From Paenibacillus pasadenensis (GTDB taxonomy: Bacteria; Bacillota; Bacilli; Paenibacillales; Paenibacillaceae), in the NCBI RefSeq assembly GCF_023715725.1, contig NZ_JAMBOT010000004.1, positions 124,001 to 188,000 of the forward strand: DNA of 64,000 nt, in the 5' to 3' direction. A program made the translations under genes and the position numbers. The notes beneath the pieces were generated by a model. The model saw nothing but the letters and a program-made list of their open reading frames with translations, was not told where the DNA came from and did not search any database. The stretch's first letter is position 1, and every line of letters begins with the position of its first letter. Shown one piece after another: positions 1 to 8,282 of this stretch.

Positions 1-311
1 TCCGCAACCCCGCTTTGAAAAGTAGACCGGACATAATCGAACTCACCAAAGCTGCTTAGAACAATGATTTCAATACGGGGATACTTCTCTTTAACGGCTT
101 TGACCAGCTGCTCCCCGCCCATGACCGGCATGACGATGTCTGTCAGAATGACATGAGGATTCACCTCATCGATCAGATGTAAGGCTTCAAGTCCGTTAGA
201 AGCCTCGCCTGCGATTTGGTAACCCTCTTGTTCCCAATCCAACAGATGTTTGATTCCCTGTCTGACAAGCATTTCGTCATCTACGATCATAATCTTAACG
301 AGTGGTTTCAT
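1..311 (-). CDS. YesN-type response regulator, N-terminal fragment (cut by window edge)
   Basis: The first 103 residues form a receiver domain. Acidic residues follow the first beta strand (VDDE, about 10-13), the likely phosphoacceptor is Asp58 in ILTDIVMP, and SSFGEFDYVR is typical of the fourth strand. The phrase HLLDWEQEGY is characteristic of YesN/AraC-type regulators, which carry two C-terminal AraC helix-turn-helix motifs, here lost beyond the left edge. An AAAGGGGGA ribosome binding site precedes the ATG. A partner YesM-type kinase would be expected upstream, but the upstream gene in the window is an unrelated small membrane protein, so the partner is probably on the other side. Confidence 0.85.
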   Translation of the reverse strand, partial: MKPLVKIMIVDDEMLVRQGIKHLLDWEQEGYQIAGEASNGLEALHLIDEVNPHVILTDIVMPVMGGEQLVKAVKEKYPRIEIIVLSSFGEFDYVRSTFQSGVA

Positions 312-385
312 AACTGTCCCCCTTTGAAGCCTTGTAACCGCTTACGATTTATTGGAAAAGGCTTTGATTTAAAAGTTTGGTGAAA

Positions 386-432
386 GCAGCGGCGGACCAA
401 GACTTGAAAACAAAGTCTTAGACTGCCGCTGC
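386..432 (-). terminator. Long hairpin after the small membrane protein gene
   Basis: GCAGCGGC (386-393) pairs with GCCGCTGC (425-432), with an inner pairing of AAGACTT and AAGTCTT. It lies just downstream of the gene ending at 453. The following T-run is weak, so terminator function is inferred. Confidence 0.45.
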
Positions 433-452
433 GGTCAGTTTAACCACCGTTC

Positions 453-743
453 CTAGCTAGCTCCAAAGTTAGATTTTGTCCTAAATCTTTTAATTATGTT
501 CATCGCTAAGAAGACGACACTTATACAGAGTAAATAAACTCTATCCAGTTTAAGGTTAACCGCGGTATATGTATCAGAGCCATCGCTATAGAAATAATAT
601 TTATTGTACAACAATTTATTTTCAATATTGTAAGAACGTCCGGAAGCATCCATAACTGTTATAGTGCTGTTAAGATCGAATATCCAACAGGCTAGAAAGT
701 AAAACAGGATTAGCACCGCTGTTAAAGCTAGTTTTTTATTCAT
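453..743 (-). CDS. Small two-helix membrane protein, unknown function
   Basis: About 96 residues from the ATG at 743; an in-frame ATG at 764 would add seven. One hydrophobic helix lies near the N-terminus (LALTAVLILFYFLACWIF) and a second near the C-terminus (VYLLCISVVFLAMNII), separated by about 40 polar residues rich in Tyr, Asn and Asp that probably face outside. A basic tail (KRFRTK) suggests a cytoplasmic C-terminus. I recognise no family. It belongs to an AT-rich run of minus-strand small genes, which suggests accessory DNA. Neither possible start has a strong ribosome binding site. Confidence 0.55.
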   Translation of the reverse strand: MNKKLALTAVLILFYFLACWIFDLNSTITVMDASGRSYNIENKLLYNKYYFYSDGSDTYTAVNLKLDRVYLLCISVVFLAMNIIKRFRTKSNFGAS

Positions 744-878
744 TTGTCCAAACCAAGACCCCATTCTTAATGTATTTCATTAATCCACCATTTAATTTGG
801 TTTTAATCGTCTCCATATTAAACAGCGCCATCCTGAGTTTACCTTTACTATCTAATTCCTCTTATTGTACTAAATTGC

Positions 879-1169
879 TCATAAGACCTTTTCAAAATGC
901 TCCACTGTCGGAAACGGATCGTAAAAATGATGCAATAACTCTTTCCATTCCTGATACTCTGCGGATTTACGAAATCCAACGGTATGGTCCTCCAACGTTT
1001 CCCATTGAACGAGCAACACATATTTATTGGAGTCTTCCAGGCATCTTTGCAGCTCATGAGCGATATAGCCTTTCATACTCGAAATGATTTTGGAAGCCCG
1101 TTTAAAGTTATGCTCAAACTCATTCGTCTTTCCAGGCTTAACCTGCAGCATGGCTACTTCTAGAATCAT
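879..1169 (-). CDS. Antibiotic biosynthesis monooxygenase (ABM)-like protein
   Basis: A 96-residue single-domain protein matching the ABM dimeric alpha-beta barrel pattern: an N-terminal strand (MILEVAMLQVKPG), a central helix ending SSMKGYIAHELQ, a strand KYVLLVQWETLEDH, and a C-terminal EYQEWKELLHHFYDPFPTVEHF. Members include haem-degrading and quinol monooxygenases as well as many uncharacterised stress proteins. The pattern supports the fold but not a substrate. No partner enzyme is adjacent. The ATG at 1169 opens directly on the first strand, as in the family. Confidence 0.8.
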   Translation of the reverse strand: MILEVAMLQVKPGKTNEFEHNFKRASKIISSMKGYIAHELQRCLEDSNKYVLLVQWETLEDHTVGFRKSAEYQEWKELLHHFYDPFPTVEHFEKVL

Positions 1170-1246
1170 GAACCTCTTCCTTTCGTCTGGTCCGTCGGTC
1201 TCACAACAGAAGTGTACCGTTTTTCTATATTTGCCGCATCCCTATT

Positions 1247-1552
1247 TTAATTTCTCATTCGATACTTCCATCTCCAAATTCCCAAACGAATTGAAATATA
1301 CAATGAAAAAACAATTAAAAAGACCGTTAAATAAAAAGTCCACCCGTAGGGATCAATCGATCCAAATGAGACCGTGCTCGAGAGGTTTTTAGTATCATTG
1401 TATTTATTCAGTAAATTATATTTATCCGTTACGTCTGGAACATATTTTTTAGTCGTTATATATCCTTGTACGGTGAAGTACAGTACTATCAACATAATAA
1501 CGGCAAGAGAGACCAAAAATGACTCAATTATTAATTTTAAATCTTTTTTCAT
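1247..1552 (-). CDS. Small membrane protein, two predicted helices
   Basis: A 101-residue protein with a strong GGGAGGGAG site six bases before ATG. Helix 1 lies around residues 8-30 (IIESFLVSLAVIMLIVLYF) and helix 2 around 71-91 (WTFYLTVFLIVFSLYISI), with a polar Asn/Lys-rich loop between them and a basic C-terminus (RWKYRMRN). It ends 20 bases before the next gene in the direction of the operon and may be cotranscribed with the gene at 1572-2144. No family is recognised. Confidence 0.6.
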   Translation of the reverse strand: MKKDLKLIIESFLVSLAVIMLIVLYFTVQGYITTKKYVPDVTDKYNLLNKYNDTKNLSSTVSFGSIDPYGWTFYLTVFLIVFSLYISIRLGIWRWKYRMRN

Positions 1553-1571
1553 TGGTTACTCCCTCCCCCAA

Positions 1572-2144
1572 TTACCTTGTAACGAATTTAATTGTTCCTT
1601 TATCATCAATACCTCTATATACAAAACCACCTGAGATAGACGGGTCCATTTCTTTATATGCTGCTCCATATCCATTTTTTAAAGGCAACTCAATAAACAC
1701 ATTTGATTTGCTTTTTATTGCGCTTAAATCGTTAAGAATGACATCATCAATATTCTCATTTGTTACAATTACCTTATTAATACTCGGGTCAGTGACTTTA
1801 ACAGCAAATATAGCATCATACCTTTTATTTGAATTACTGGATAGTGACCATGTTCGTTCAATCATTTTATTCAAACTCATGCTGAACGACGCAGATCCGG
1901 AAACGCGAAACAAGAAACCCCACTTTATGTCAAATAACACTGCGTAAGTTCCATTATAGCCTTGCCTTATAATAATCTTTTTGTTGTTAAACTGTTGTTC
2001 AAACATTTTAATCCCGTCACTACCAGGATATAAGTTATTTAGCGCTTTTTTCTCACTTAAAGCATAGCCCTCTAGACTTAAAACAAGTGTTCCCGCAACG
2101 ATTAGGCAGACCATAAAAGTCGCGATCCAATCGAATTTTCTCAT
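1572..2144 (-). CDS. Membrane-anchored or secreted protein of unknown function
   Basis: A 190-residue protein beginning with a short basic segment and a hydrophobic stretch (about residues 7-26), which would act as a signal peptide or anchor; no lipobox is seen. The rest is soluble, with alternating strands and helices and an internal phrase VTDPSINKVIVTNENIDDVILND. AAGGAG lies five bases before ATG. Small spacing to its neighbours on the same strand suggests a transcription unit with other small membrane proteins. Family not recognised. Confidence 0.6.
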   Translation of the reverse strand: MRKFDWIATFMVCLIVAGTLVLSLEGYALSEKKALNNLYPGSDGIKMFEQQFNNKKIIIRQGYNGTYAVLFDIKWGFLFRVSGSASFSMSLNKMIERTWSLSSNSNKRYDAIFAVKVTDPSINKVIVTNENIDDVILNDLSAIKSKSNVFIELPLKNGYGAAYKEMDPSISGGFVYRGIDDKGTIKFVTR

Positions 2145-2167
2145 CGTAACTCCTTGTTATGTAAAAT

Positions 2168-2575
2168 TCAATCAACTGAAATTACCCAAGTTTTTGTCCA
2201 TTTCTCGCCTATGCGGGTACCAGTAATCAACATAATAATGAAATCAAGCGGCCAAAAGATTAATGTAATATTTCTAGCAATCCGTCTCCAGCTGCTTGGT
2301 CTTTTGCCAAAATCATTGCTGTCTTTAATCGCAAGTTTCATTATTCGTTTTCCAAAACTTCTCCCAGCATAACTATCTTTGAAAATGACTAGTACTAGCC
2401 CCATACCAGTTAAGTAATAAAATAGCCTCTCGAGCAAGTAAAAGCTTTCATCCGTATGATCTAAACTGAACATGAACCGCCAGCCAAGCAGGAATAACAA
2501 TGCTGTCATGACTATGCAAATGAGTATAAAGTCTATTAAAAATGCTATTAATCTTTTGCCTATGATTGATGTCAT
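2168..2575 (-). CDS. RDD family membrane protein
   Basis: A 135-residue protein with the RDD layout: GKRLIAFLIDFILI at the start (R and D of the signature), three hydrophobic helices, and a conserved SFGKRIMKLAI segment between helices 2 and 3. RDD proteins are small integral membrane proteins; some are implicated in ion or compatible-solute exchange, most are uncharacterised. The start is taken at 2575, seven bases after GGGGAAG; an ATG at 2593 would add six residues but has no better site. No partner gene points to a substrate. Confidence 0.8.
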   Translation of the reverse strand: MTSIIGKRLIAFLIDFILICIVMTALLFLLGWRFMFSLDHTDESFYLLERLFYYLTGMGLVLVIFKDSYAGRSFGKRIMKLAIKDSNDFGKRPSSWRRIARNITLIFWPLDFIIMLITGTRIGEKWTKTWVISVD

Positions 2576-2614
2576 AATCTTCCCCACTACCATAATTGAT
2601 TTGAGTCTATTTAT

Positions 2615-3473
2615 TTATTGACCCTCATAAATTTTCAAAGATCTTTCAGGAAGCCATTCCAGCATTTCTAAAATAATTTGTTTTGATGAATCGCTTTTGT
2701 CCCACCGATCCATTTCAAGAGAGTTTCTTCTAAGGATATAGGGAATATATACTTTTTGAATCCTCCAACTTTCAATCCATTTAGCCTCCATAATTAATGA
2801 AATAAATTTGTTCGTGTCTTTCGCTCGTCCAATTACTCTAATCCTTTCGTAACCATCTCCCCAAATGAAAGGCGAGCAAAAGTAGAGGCTTTCTTCAAAG
2901 TACAGTTTATTTTCTAAATAGATTTTAAAAATCGCTAAAAAGGTCCACAAAGTAACCCTCTGATTCCCAGTAAAATTCATACTGTTTAAAAATATCTCGT
3001 ATTTTTTCTTTAGGTTCTCCACATTTAACTTTCAACCAATTCCGAATATATTCTATATCTCGGTTCTCATCTTCCCATAAAAAGTCCATAATTTCCGATT
3101 CAATAGTTGCATTATCTGGAACATAAATGACAAAATCAGCATTTAAAATTCTCATAAGATCAAAACAAACACCCCGTAGAGCTTGCTGTGTCTCTTGATG
3201 CGTTAAAAAGCTTATCCACCTAATATAGTGGTGAAAATAACATACATGCTCTGAGAATGTTAGTGTAATTTCGCATGGACCATTTATAATGGAGGTACCC
3301 GCAATATAATCTGGCTCAAAGCTCCATTTTTGATTTTCATTGCTTGCATTGAGATTTATAAACTCAGAAAGAAAAGCGTGACGACTACCATTTTCATTTA
3401 ACTCTTCACATAGATTCAAAAGCTTAGCTGAATCAAAATTGTGAGACATATAGGCTGTAAAATCCATTCCCAT
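2615..3473 (-). pseudogene. Unknown protein split by a single-base frameshift
   Basis: Two overlapping frames read as one protein if a single T is removed from the five-T run on the coding strand (plus positions 2927-2931). The upstream part (3473 to 2925, 182 residues) starts at an ATG preceded by GGGAGG at good spacing. It ends YFVDLFSDF just where the second frame continues with KIYLENKLYFEESLYF and runs to 2615. The joined product would be about 281 residues, soluble and mixed alpha-beta, with no family I recognise. The alternative is two genes overlapping by 98 bases, but the second frame's own start has no ribosome binding site. A homopolymer sequencing error is also possible. Confidence 0.6.
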
Positions 3474-3588
3474 TGCTAATCCTCCCGACCTCGGGTCGCT
3501 CCCATACATCTTCAGTTAATATGTAGTACAATAAGTTGTCTCTAAACGATCTTTCAAAGCTGAATAATTTATACGACCCTATATTAAA

Positions 3589-4152
3589 TTACAGCTTAAT
3601 CTTATGTATTCCGGCTTCGCCTAAAAAATCTTTTCTAGTAAGTCCTGTCTCACCAAAAAAAATTCGATAGTTGGTTATTGTCCCATCATGAGCGATAATT
3701 AAAATCCTCTTGTATCTATCACCTATCCAATTAAATAATTGGTGTACATACTTTTCAAAAATCCCTTGTTCCATTCTATTAATCCCATCACCCCAGCAAT
3801 CCAAATCAATATCGAGCAGCGTTACCTCTTCATACAAATCCAAAATCTCTTTTCTCGAGTAAATCTCATCACATAGTAATGAAGAAAATTCCGGATTCTG
3901 CGGAAACATTCTTGGACCAACCAGTGGTGTAACAGTAAAGTTGAATTGATTCGTTAAAATATAAGCTGTCTCAATGGTTCGTTTAGTCGGGCTGACTAGA
4001 ACTAAATCCTTGGAGAAAATGTCCAATTTATGACTCAATTGACTCACCTGGAATTTTCCAAATTCAGTAAGGCCGGGATGCAGCGTATTCAGCTGGTTTG
4101 GATAATCATTAAGATGTTCTCCATGCCCGTGCCGGATAAATATAACCTCCAT
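3589..4152 (-). CDS. Histidine phosphatase (phosphoglycerate mutase-like) family protein
   Basis: A 187-residue protein starting with the catalytic RHG signature (FIRHGHGEH), where the first His is the phosphate acceptor. It has SPTKRTIETA in the place of the usual second Arg segment, and IIAHDGTI near the C-terminus supplying the second catalytic His. Members dephosphorylate sugars, nucleotides or small metabolites; the substrate cannot be read here. It starts 12 bases after the acetyltransferase gene on the same strand and is probably cotranscribed with it. Confidence 0.85.
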   Translation of the reverse strand: MEVIFIRHGHGEHLNDYPNQLNTLHPGLTEFGKFQVSQLSHKLDIFSKDLVLVSPTKRTIETAYILTNQFNFTVTPLVGPRMFPQNPEFSSLLCDEIYSRKEILDLYEEVTLLDIDLDCWGDGINRMEQGIFEKYVHQLFNWIGDRYKRILIIAHDGTITNYRIFFGETGLTRKDFLGEAGIHKIKL

Positions 4153-4164
4153 TGAAACGGCCTC

Positions 4165-4695
4165 CTACACCTTATTCACGGTACTTATCCAGTATCGCTG
4201 TATCTCAATTCCGTTTACTATGGCTTCAGAATCCAACACTCCGCCATTTTTTAAAATTGTTTTTGCCGATCCAATGTTATCCTTATCGCAAGTGACCAAT
4301 GCTTCTGAGATTCCGAGTTCCCTTGCTTTTAATAAAACTTGTTTCAGGATTTCAACAGCGTATCCTTTTCTCCGCTCGCTCGGTCTAATCCCATAACCAA
4401 TGTGGCCGCCGATTTCAGCTAAATATTTATTCAGCCGGTGCCGGACATTTACCGCCCCTACTACCCGCGACATATCTTGAATCAGCCAAAAGGTTGAACT
4501 ATTCACTTTCTGTTCATCATATGGCGGAGTATCTCGTAACTTTATTAGTTCATTCACCATTGAATCGAAGTTTTCATAGTCATAGCGAAGTACAAAAGGA
4601 ACCATCTTCTCTTCGGCAACCTTCCATTCTTCGATCATCTCAATATATTGCTCTTGAAATTGTTTAGTCGGTTCAATTAGTGTGAGATTGCTCAT
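4165..4695 (-). CDS. GNAT family N-acetyltransferase
   Basis: A 176-residue protein of the RimJ/RimL-like GNAT type. GGHIGYGIRPSERRKGYAVE contains the acetyl-CoA binding R/Q-x-x-G-x-G/A-like loop (RRKGYA), followed by helix ILKQVLLKARELG and the strand-helix ALVTCDKDNIGSAKTILKNGG that closes the fold. The acceptor is unknown. It leads a likely two-gene unit with the histidine phosphatase downstream. Confidence 0.85.
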   Translation of the reverse strand: MSNLTLIEPTKQFQEQYIEMIEEWKVAEEKMVPFVLRYDYENFDSMVNELIKLRDTPPYDEQKVNSSTFWLIQDMSRVVGAVNVRHRLNKYLAEIGGHIGYGIRPSERRKGYAVEILKQVLLKARELGISEALVTCDKDNIGSAKTILKNGGVLDSEAIVNGIEIQRYWISTVNKV

Positions 4696-4738
4696 CGTCC
4701 TGTCCTTTCAATTAAATTCGGTTAACGATATGTGTAAA

Positions 4739-4771
4739 AACCCACCTTCGAGGTAAACCTTAGGGTGGGTT
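4739..4771 (-). terminator. Rho-independent terminator
   Basis: AACCCACC (4739-4746) pairs with GGTGGGTT (4764-4771); read on the minus strand the stem is followed by a T-run. It lies just downstream of the acetyltransferase gene ending at 4820. Confidence 0.75.
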
Positions 4772-4819
4772 CTGTTCTTTCCTTATTATACCATCATTAT
4801 ACAGATGCTCTATAACGAT

Positions 4820-5266
4820 TTATTTGATTTTAGGAAGGTTTTTACCCATTACTCCAAACATTCCTGTCATCCCCTCATGCTCATTAAGTCCGAATTTATT
4901 ATAAAATGACTCTTTTCCTTCCGTTGCAAATAACCCCACAAATGCTTTATCTGGAGCACTAGTTTTCAGAAAATCTGTGATCTCCTTCATAATTAAATGA
5001 CCAATACCTTTGTTTTGGTGCTCAGGCATTACGGCAATATCTTGGATGTAAAAATATATTCTTCCGTCACCAATCACTCTGCCCATTCCTACAATGTCAT
5101 CTTTATATTGAACAACAACGCCAAACAGGGATTGTTTCAGAGAATCTTCTGCAACATTAAAATTGATAAAATCATTCCAGCCAACCGAGTCACAAAGCCT
5201 CTTGTACTCGGCTAAAGTTGGAACTCTCCTTAGTAACCTATATGGGTTAATTACTGTCCCCTCCAC
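4820..5266 (-). CDS. GNAT family N-acetyltransferase
   Basis: A 148-residue GNAT. The acetyl-CoA loop is in MPEHQNKGIGHLIMKEITDF (Q-x-x-G-x-G form), preceded by the strand IYFYIQDIAVM, and the C-terminal KAFVGLFATEGKESFYNKFG is typical of small-molecule acetyltransferases. The N-terminal YRLLRRVPTLAEYKRLCDSV matches a common subgroup in Bacillales. The ATG at 5266 precedes a GGAGGGG that lies inside the reading frame, so the true start may be a little further downstream. Confidence 0.85.
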   Translation of the reverse strand: MEGTVINPYRLLRRVPTLAEYKRLCDSVGWNDFINFNVAEDSLKQSLFGVVVQYKDDIVGMGRVIGDGRIYFYIQDIAVMPEHQNKGIGHLIMKEITDFLKTSAPDKAFVGLFATEGKESFYNKFGLNEHEGMTGMFGVMGKNLPKIK

Positions 5267-5402
5267 ATTTACAAATTCCCTTCACTTACTTCTTTAATAA
5301 GATTATCACCAGTCAATCAACCGGCTACATTGTTGGAAGTAATCCTTTTAATCTGAGAAGCGAAAGAGATACCAGTCCAAGTAGTGCTGTCTTTTTCTTC
5401 AT

Positions 5403-5597
5403 TTAAAATTCCCCGTTTTTCTCTATAGGTTCTTTAATACCCTTTATTTGGAAGATTATCACAATGTCGAATTTTTGGACAATATTATTTTCGTAATATG
5501 GTATCATTTGCCTATGCCATTTGTATAACACCAAGTCAGTCTTATAGCTGACCCAGTTGTCCGTAATACTATCAAAAGGATAAGACAAAATGTTCAT
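5403..5597 (-). CDS. Short hypothetical ORF
   Basis: A 64-residue frame with no recognised domain and an N-terminus that resembles neither a signal peptide nor a helix. It lies between a GNAT gene and the broken DUF1871-like gene, in a strip rich in decayed genes, so it may be a remnant rather than an expressed gene. Confidence 0.25.
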   Translation of the reverse strand: MNILSYPFDSITDNWVSYKTDLVLYKWHRQMIPYYENNIVQKFDIVIIFQIKGIKEPIEKNGEF

Positions 5598-5646
5598 CCT
5601 CTCTCATAAAAATATTAACCAGCACCGGGTATAAGTAACTCTCCTC

Positions 5647-5994
5647 CTAAAATCTCTCTTTGTTCTGTTGATACCATTTTTTTAACGTCTCACTAAATGT
5701 AAAATGTTTAGTTCTGAACCTATTCAAATTTTTTGGATTTGTGTTTTTTATTCCCATATCAAAGTGTTCATCTAATTCATTTATTATAAATTCATAAATC
5801 TCTTCGATTGATTTATTTTGTTTTAAAAGGTTAATTAAATGAACGGAAATGCAATCATATTCATCTTTAGGAGCACCGCCAGATATAAGTTCAATCGGGT
5901 CCCATTCGTTAACTAATACTTCTATTTCATGATAAAAATCAACGTTTTTATTTTTGACTTCTTATATCTCTTCACGTTCTAAATGTCTCCACAT
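5647..5994 (-). pseudogene. DUF1871-like gene with an early in-frame stop
   Basis: Read from the ATG at 5994 (AGGGGGAAA nine bases upstream), the frame hits TAA at codon 11 (5962-5964), then continues open for 104 codons to a TAG at 5647. The downstream part carries the DUF1871 pattern: VLVNEWDPIELISGGAPKDE, then YDCISVHLINLLKQN and IYEFIINELDEHF. No ATG, GTG or TTG with a plausible ribosome site lies between the stop and the conserved region. The gene is therefore probably inactivated by a nonsense mutation. A sequencing error is possible. Confidence 0.65.
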
Positions 5995-6078
5995 GCAAAT
6001 TTCCCCCTGCTATTTCAGTAAAAGTTGTAGACTTCTAATAATAAGTTGACATTGGCCTGCCCCCAGAATAAATCTACT

Positions 6079-6486
6079 TTATATAAGCTTTTTAGTCAGG
6101 ATTATTTCGAGCGGTTCATTCTCGAGTAATAAACAACCGGCATCCTTATATTCAAGCTTCCTGTAAAAATATTGAGCTGCTTCATTCGATAGTGTAGAGG
6201 TCATGACCATTTTGAATCCTTTTTGCTTCATGGATTCTTCCCATTGGAGTACAGCTTTTTTACCAATTCCAGTCCCTCTAAACTCTTCATCAATCCAAAT
6301 CATATTCATAAAAGGAGTGTTGTCCCAAAAAAATCCATACCGAATCCAGCCTATTTCTTTATTCGATTTTCTAATTATCATAATTTCATTTGCATTAATT
6401 TTTTGCAGTATAAGTGTCTCATGAATATGTTGATCTCTAGCCAGGATGTACTCGTAATCTGATTCAGTCGCAAAATCTATCTGCAC
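6079..6486 (-). CDS. GNAT family N-acetyltransferase
   Basis: A 135-residue GNAT with the acetyl-CoA loop in DEEFRGTGIGKKAVLQWEE (R-G-T-G-I-G), preceded by the strand FMNMIWI, and the terminal signature SNEAAQYFYRKLEYKDAG. The start is taken as GTG at 6486, seven bases after GGGAGG; the longer frame from the ATG at 6501 would put the ribosome site inside the gene. It is one of several GNATs in this strip. The acceptor is unknown. Confidence 0.85.
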   Translation of the reverse strand: MQIDFATESDYEYILARDQHIHETLILQKINANEIMIIRKSNKEIGWIRYGFFWDNTPFMNMIWIDEEFRGTGIGKKAVLQWEESMKQKGFKMVMTSTLSNEAAQYFYRKLEYKDAGCLLLENEPLEIILTKKLI

Positions 6487-6507
6487 CTTAGATCCTCCCA
6501 AGAAAAA

Positions 6508-6933
6508 CTATTCAAATATCCACCTTTCCCCATATCTCCTTATCCGTTCTTTATTCTCTGGCTTTTCTTTGATTGCTTCATCATAAATATCTGTTGTTTT
6601 ACCTCTAATAGTAAAGATTCCATTTACCGCTCTATACCAAGCTACAGCTTTTTTATTGTCCATCATATAATCAATCTTATAAAATTTATTTGGGTAAATG
6701 CCTCCTGTATCCTTTCTGCTGTTCATAGTATCTAAAAATGGACTTTTTTCTAATTCTACTTTTTGAATGTTTAAAACCTTACCTCCTTTTGCACTAATAA
6801 TACGTTTAATTTCATTTTTCGCCATATGATTAGTTACTAACGTTGAAATTGTCAAAAATATAATTCCAAATATTAAACATGAAACAACAATGATTCCAAC
6901 GGTTTTAGAACCTGTTTTTCGAAATATAGACAT
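6508..6933 (-). CDS. Single-pass membrane protein of unknown function
   Basis: A 141-residue protein with one N-terminal hydrophobic helix (about residues 13-33, VGIIVVSCLIFGIIFLTIS) after a basic start, then a soluble, probably extracytoplasmic domain of about 100 residues with FYKIDYMMDNKKAVAWYRAV and a charged C-terminus. The sequence is AT-rich like its neighbours. I do not recognise the family. It is followed closely on the same strand by a GNAT gene. Confidence 0.55.
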   Translation of the reverse strand: MSIFRKTGSKTVGIIVVSCLIFGIIFLTISTLVTNHMAKNEIKRIISAKGGKVLNIQKVELEKSPFLDTMNSRKDTGGIYPNKFYKIDYMMDNKKAVAWYRAVNGIFTIRGKTTDIYDEAIKEKPENKERIRRYGERWIFE

Positions 6934-6982
6934 ATATCTACCTCAATTTATTCTATGTTCGCTTTGTTTTCTAATTAAGAAT

Positions 6983-7763
6983 TTAGCTGCAAAGCCGCTC
7001 CAAAACTAACGCGACTCCATCATGATCATTTGATTCTGTAATTTCTGCTGCTATCTGCTTTAATTCTTCTATAGCATTGCCCATCGCGACTGCCCATCCG
7101 CAAGATTGGAATAAACCGATGTCATTAACATCATCACCAAAAACCATAACTCCTTCGAGCGGAATGTTCATTGCCTTACACAACATTTCCAATGTTTTCT
7201 CCTTTGAAGCCGTGGGCGATGATAGCTGTATAAGGCTCCCATTGTCTGTAGAAAGAATATTCAGCTTCTGTTTAAACTTTTCCTGAAACGAAATCATCTC
7301 CAAGTTTCCCGTGAACAGAATTTTTGACGCGTTAATCTGTTTTAGTTCATCCAATGTTTTTACGATAGGGCGCTCCTTGACTCTCATAAGAGCCGTATAG
7401 TCATACTCCTTTAAGCTCAACCATTGATCTTGTACTTCTATACTTAAGTCGAGGTCGGGATTACAGCTAAGACAGTATTCTAGTACTTCAGATGTAATTT
7501 GAGACTCTATCGGTATATGAATGTTTATCCCTGTATGTATGCAGTTAGTGTAAGCACCATTGTAGTAGATAAATGAGCCTATTTTGAACAAATACATCAT
7601 CTAAAAACGACTTCACCGCCCTTGGAGGACGTGCGGTTGCAAAAATAAATTTCATTCCATTTCTTGAGCAATTCATAATGGCATTATAATTTCTCTCTGA
7701 TACTTGTTTCGTTGAATTGAGGAGTGTTCCATTTAAATCCACTACGATTATTGGAAATTTCAT
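6983..7763 (-). pseudogene. Cof-type HAD hydrolase, frameshifted
   Basis: The N-terminal part runs from an ATG at 7763 (AGAGGAGAT just upstream) and ends out of frame near 7545. The rest reads in another frame to 6983, with the junction near 7565-7570 where RLIY should run into YYNGAY. Motif I is DLNGTLL, so the second Asp of the usual DxDGT, the acid/base residue, is replaced by Asn. Motif IV is intact (GDDVND). Cof-type enzymes dephosphorylate sugar phosphates and similar metabolites. The frameshift and the altered motif both argue for loss of activity, though a single-base read error could explain the shift. Confidence 0.75.
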
Positions 7764-7833
7764 TGCAATCTCCTCTCTGTAAATGCTCAATTTTTCTTCG
7801 GTATAGATGTTGTGACATAATCACTGTTTCTCA

Positions 7834-8271
7834 TCATCTTTCCAATATAAAAATCTGTCCCATATGCTCTGAAAAATGAGTTGCACACTGGAAAAGTACA
7901 TCTAGATGAGTTCTCTCCTTGTTTCGTACTAACTGCATTTTGAACCAATCTTCCTTGTTCATGCTCTTTACTGTTTCGATTATTTGCTTAAACGATAGTC
8001 TGGTTATCTGGATTAATTCTCCCTTTGTTTTATAAAGAACTTTAAACTCTTCATCTCGATGCCTAGTAACCTCTAGTTTTTGAATACCGTTTAGAATTCG
8101 TTCGTTGACATTCCCACTGATGTGTACGACTAGGTTCGCTATACTATTACTTGATTCATTAGGATACCAATTAACTTCGGCATCGTTCAGCTGATCTAAT
8201 ACGAGAATTATTCTTTTTTGAATTTCGTCGAATTTCATTATTAAAAGTTCTCTTATCTCTTCCATCTTCAT
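7834..8271 (-). CDS. DinB-family protein
   Basis: About 145 residues with the four-helix DinB/DUF1572-like layout: KFDEIQKRIILVLDQLNDAEVNW, then IANLVVHISGNVNERI carrying the first His of the metal site, and CATHFSEHMGQIF carrying the other His residues near the C-terminus. DinB-like proteins are putative metal-dependent thiol transferases or hydrolases; the specific role is unknown. The start is uncertain: TTG at 8286, GTG at 8274 and ATG at 8271 or 8265 are all in frame and none has a clear ribosome site. It sits directly behind the broken NUDIX gene and may have depended on translation through it. Confidence 0.75.
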   Translation of the reverse strand: MKMEEIRELLIMKFDEIQKRIILVLDQLNDAEVNWYPNESSNSIANLVVHISGNVNERILNGIQKLEVTRHRDEEFKVLYKTKGELIQITRLSFKQIIETVKSMNKEDWFKMQLVRNKERTHLDVLFQCATHFSEHMGQIFILER

Positions 8272-8282
8272 CACCCGGCCAT

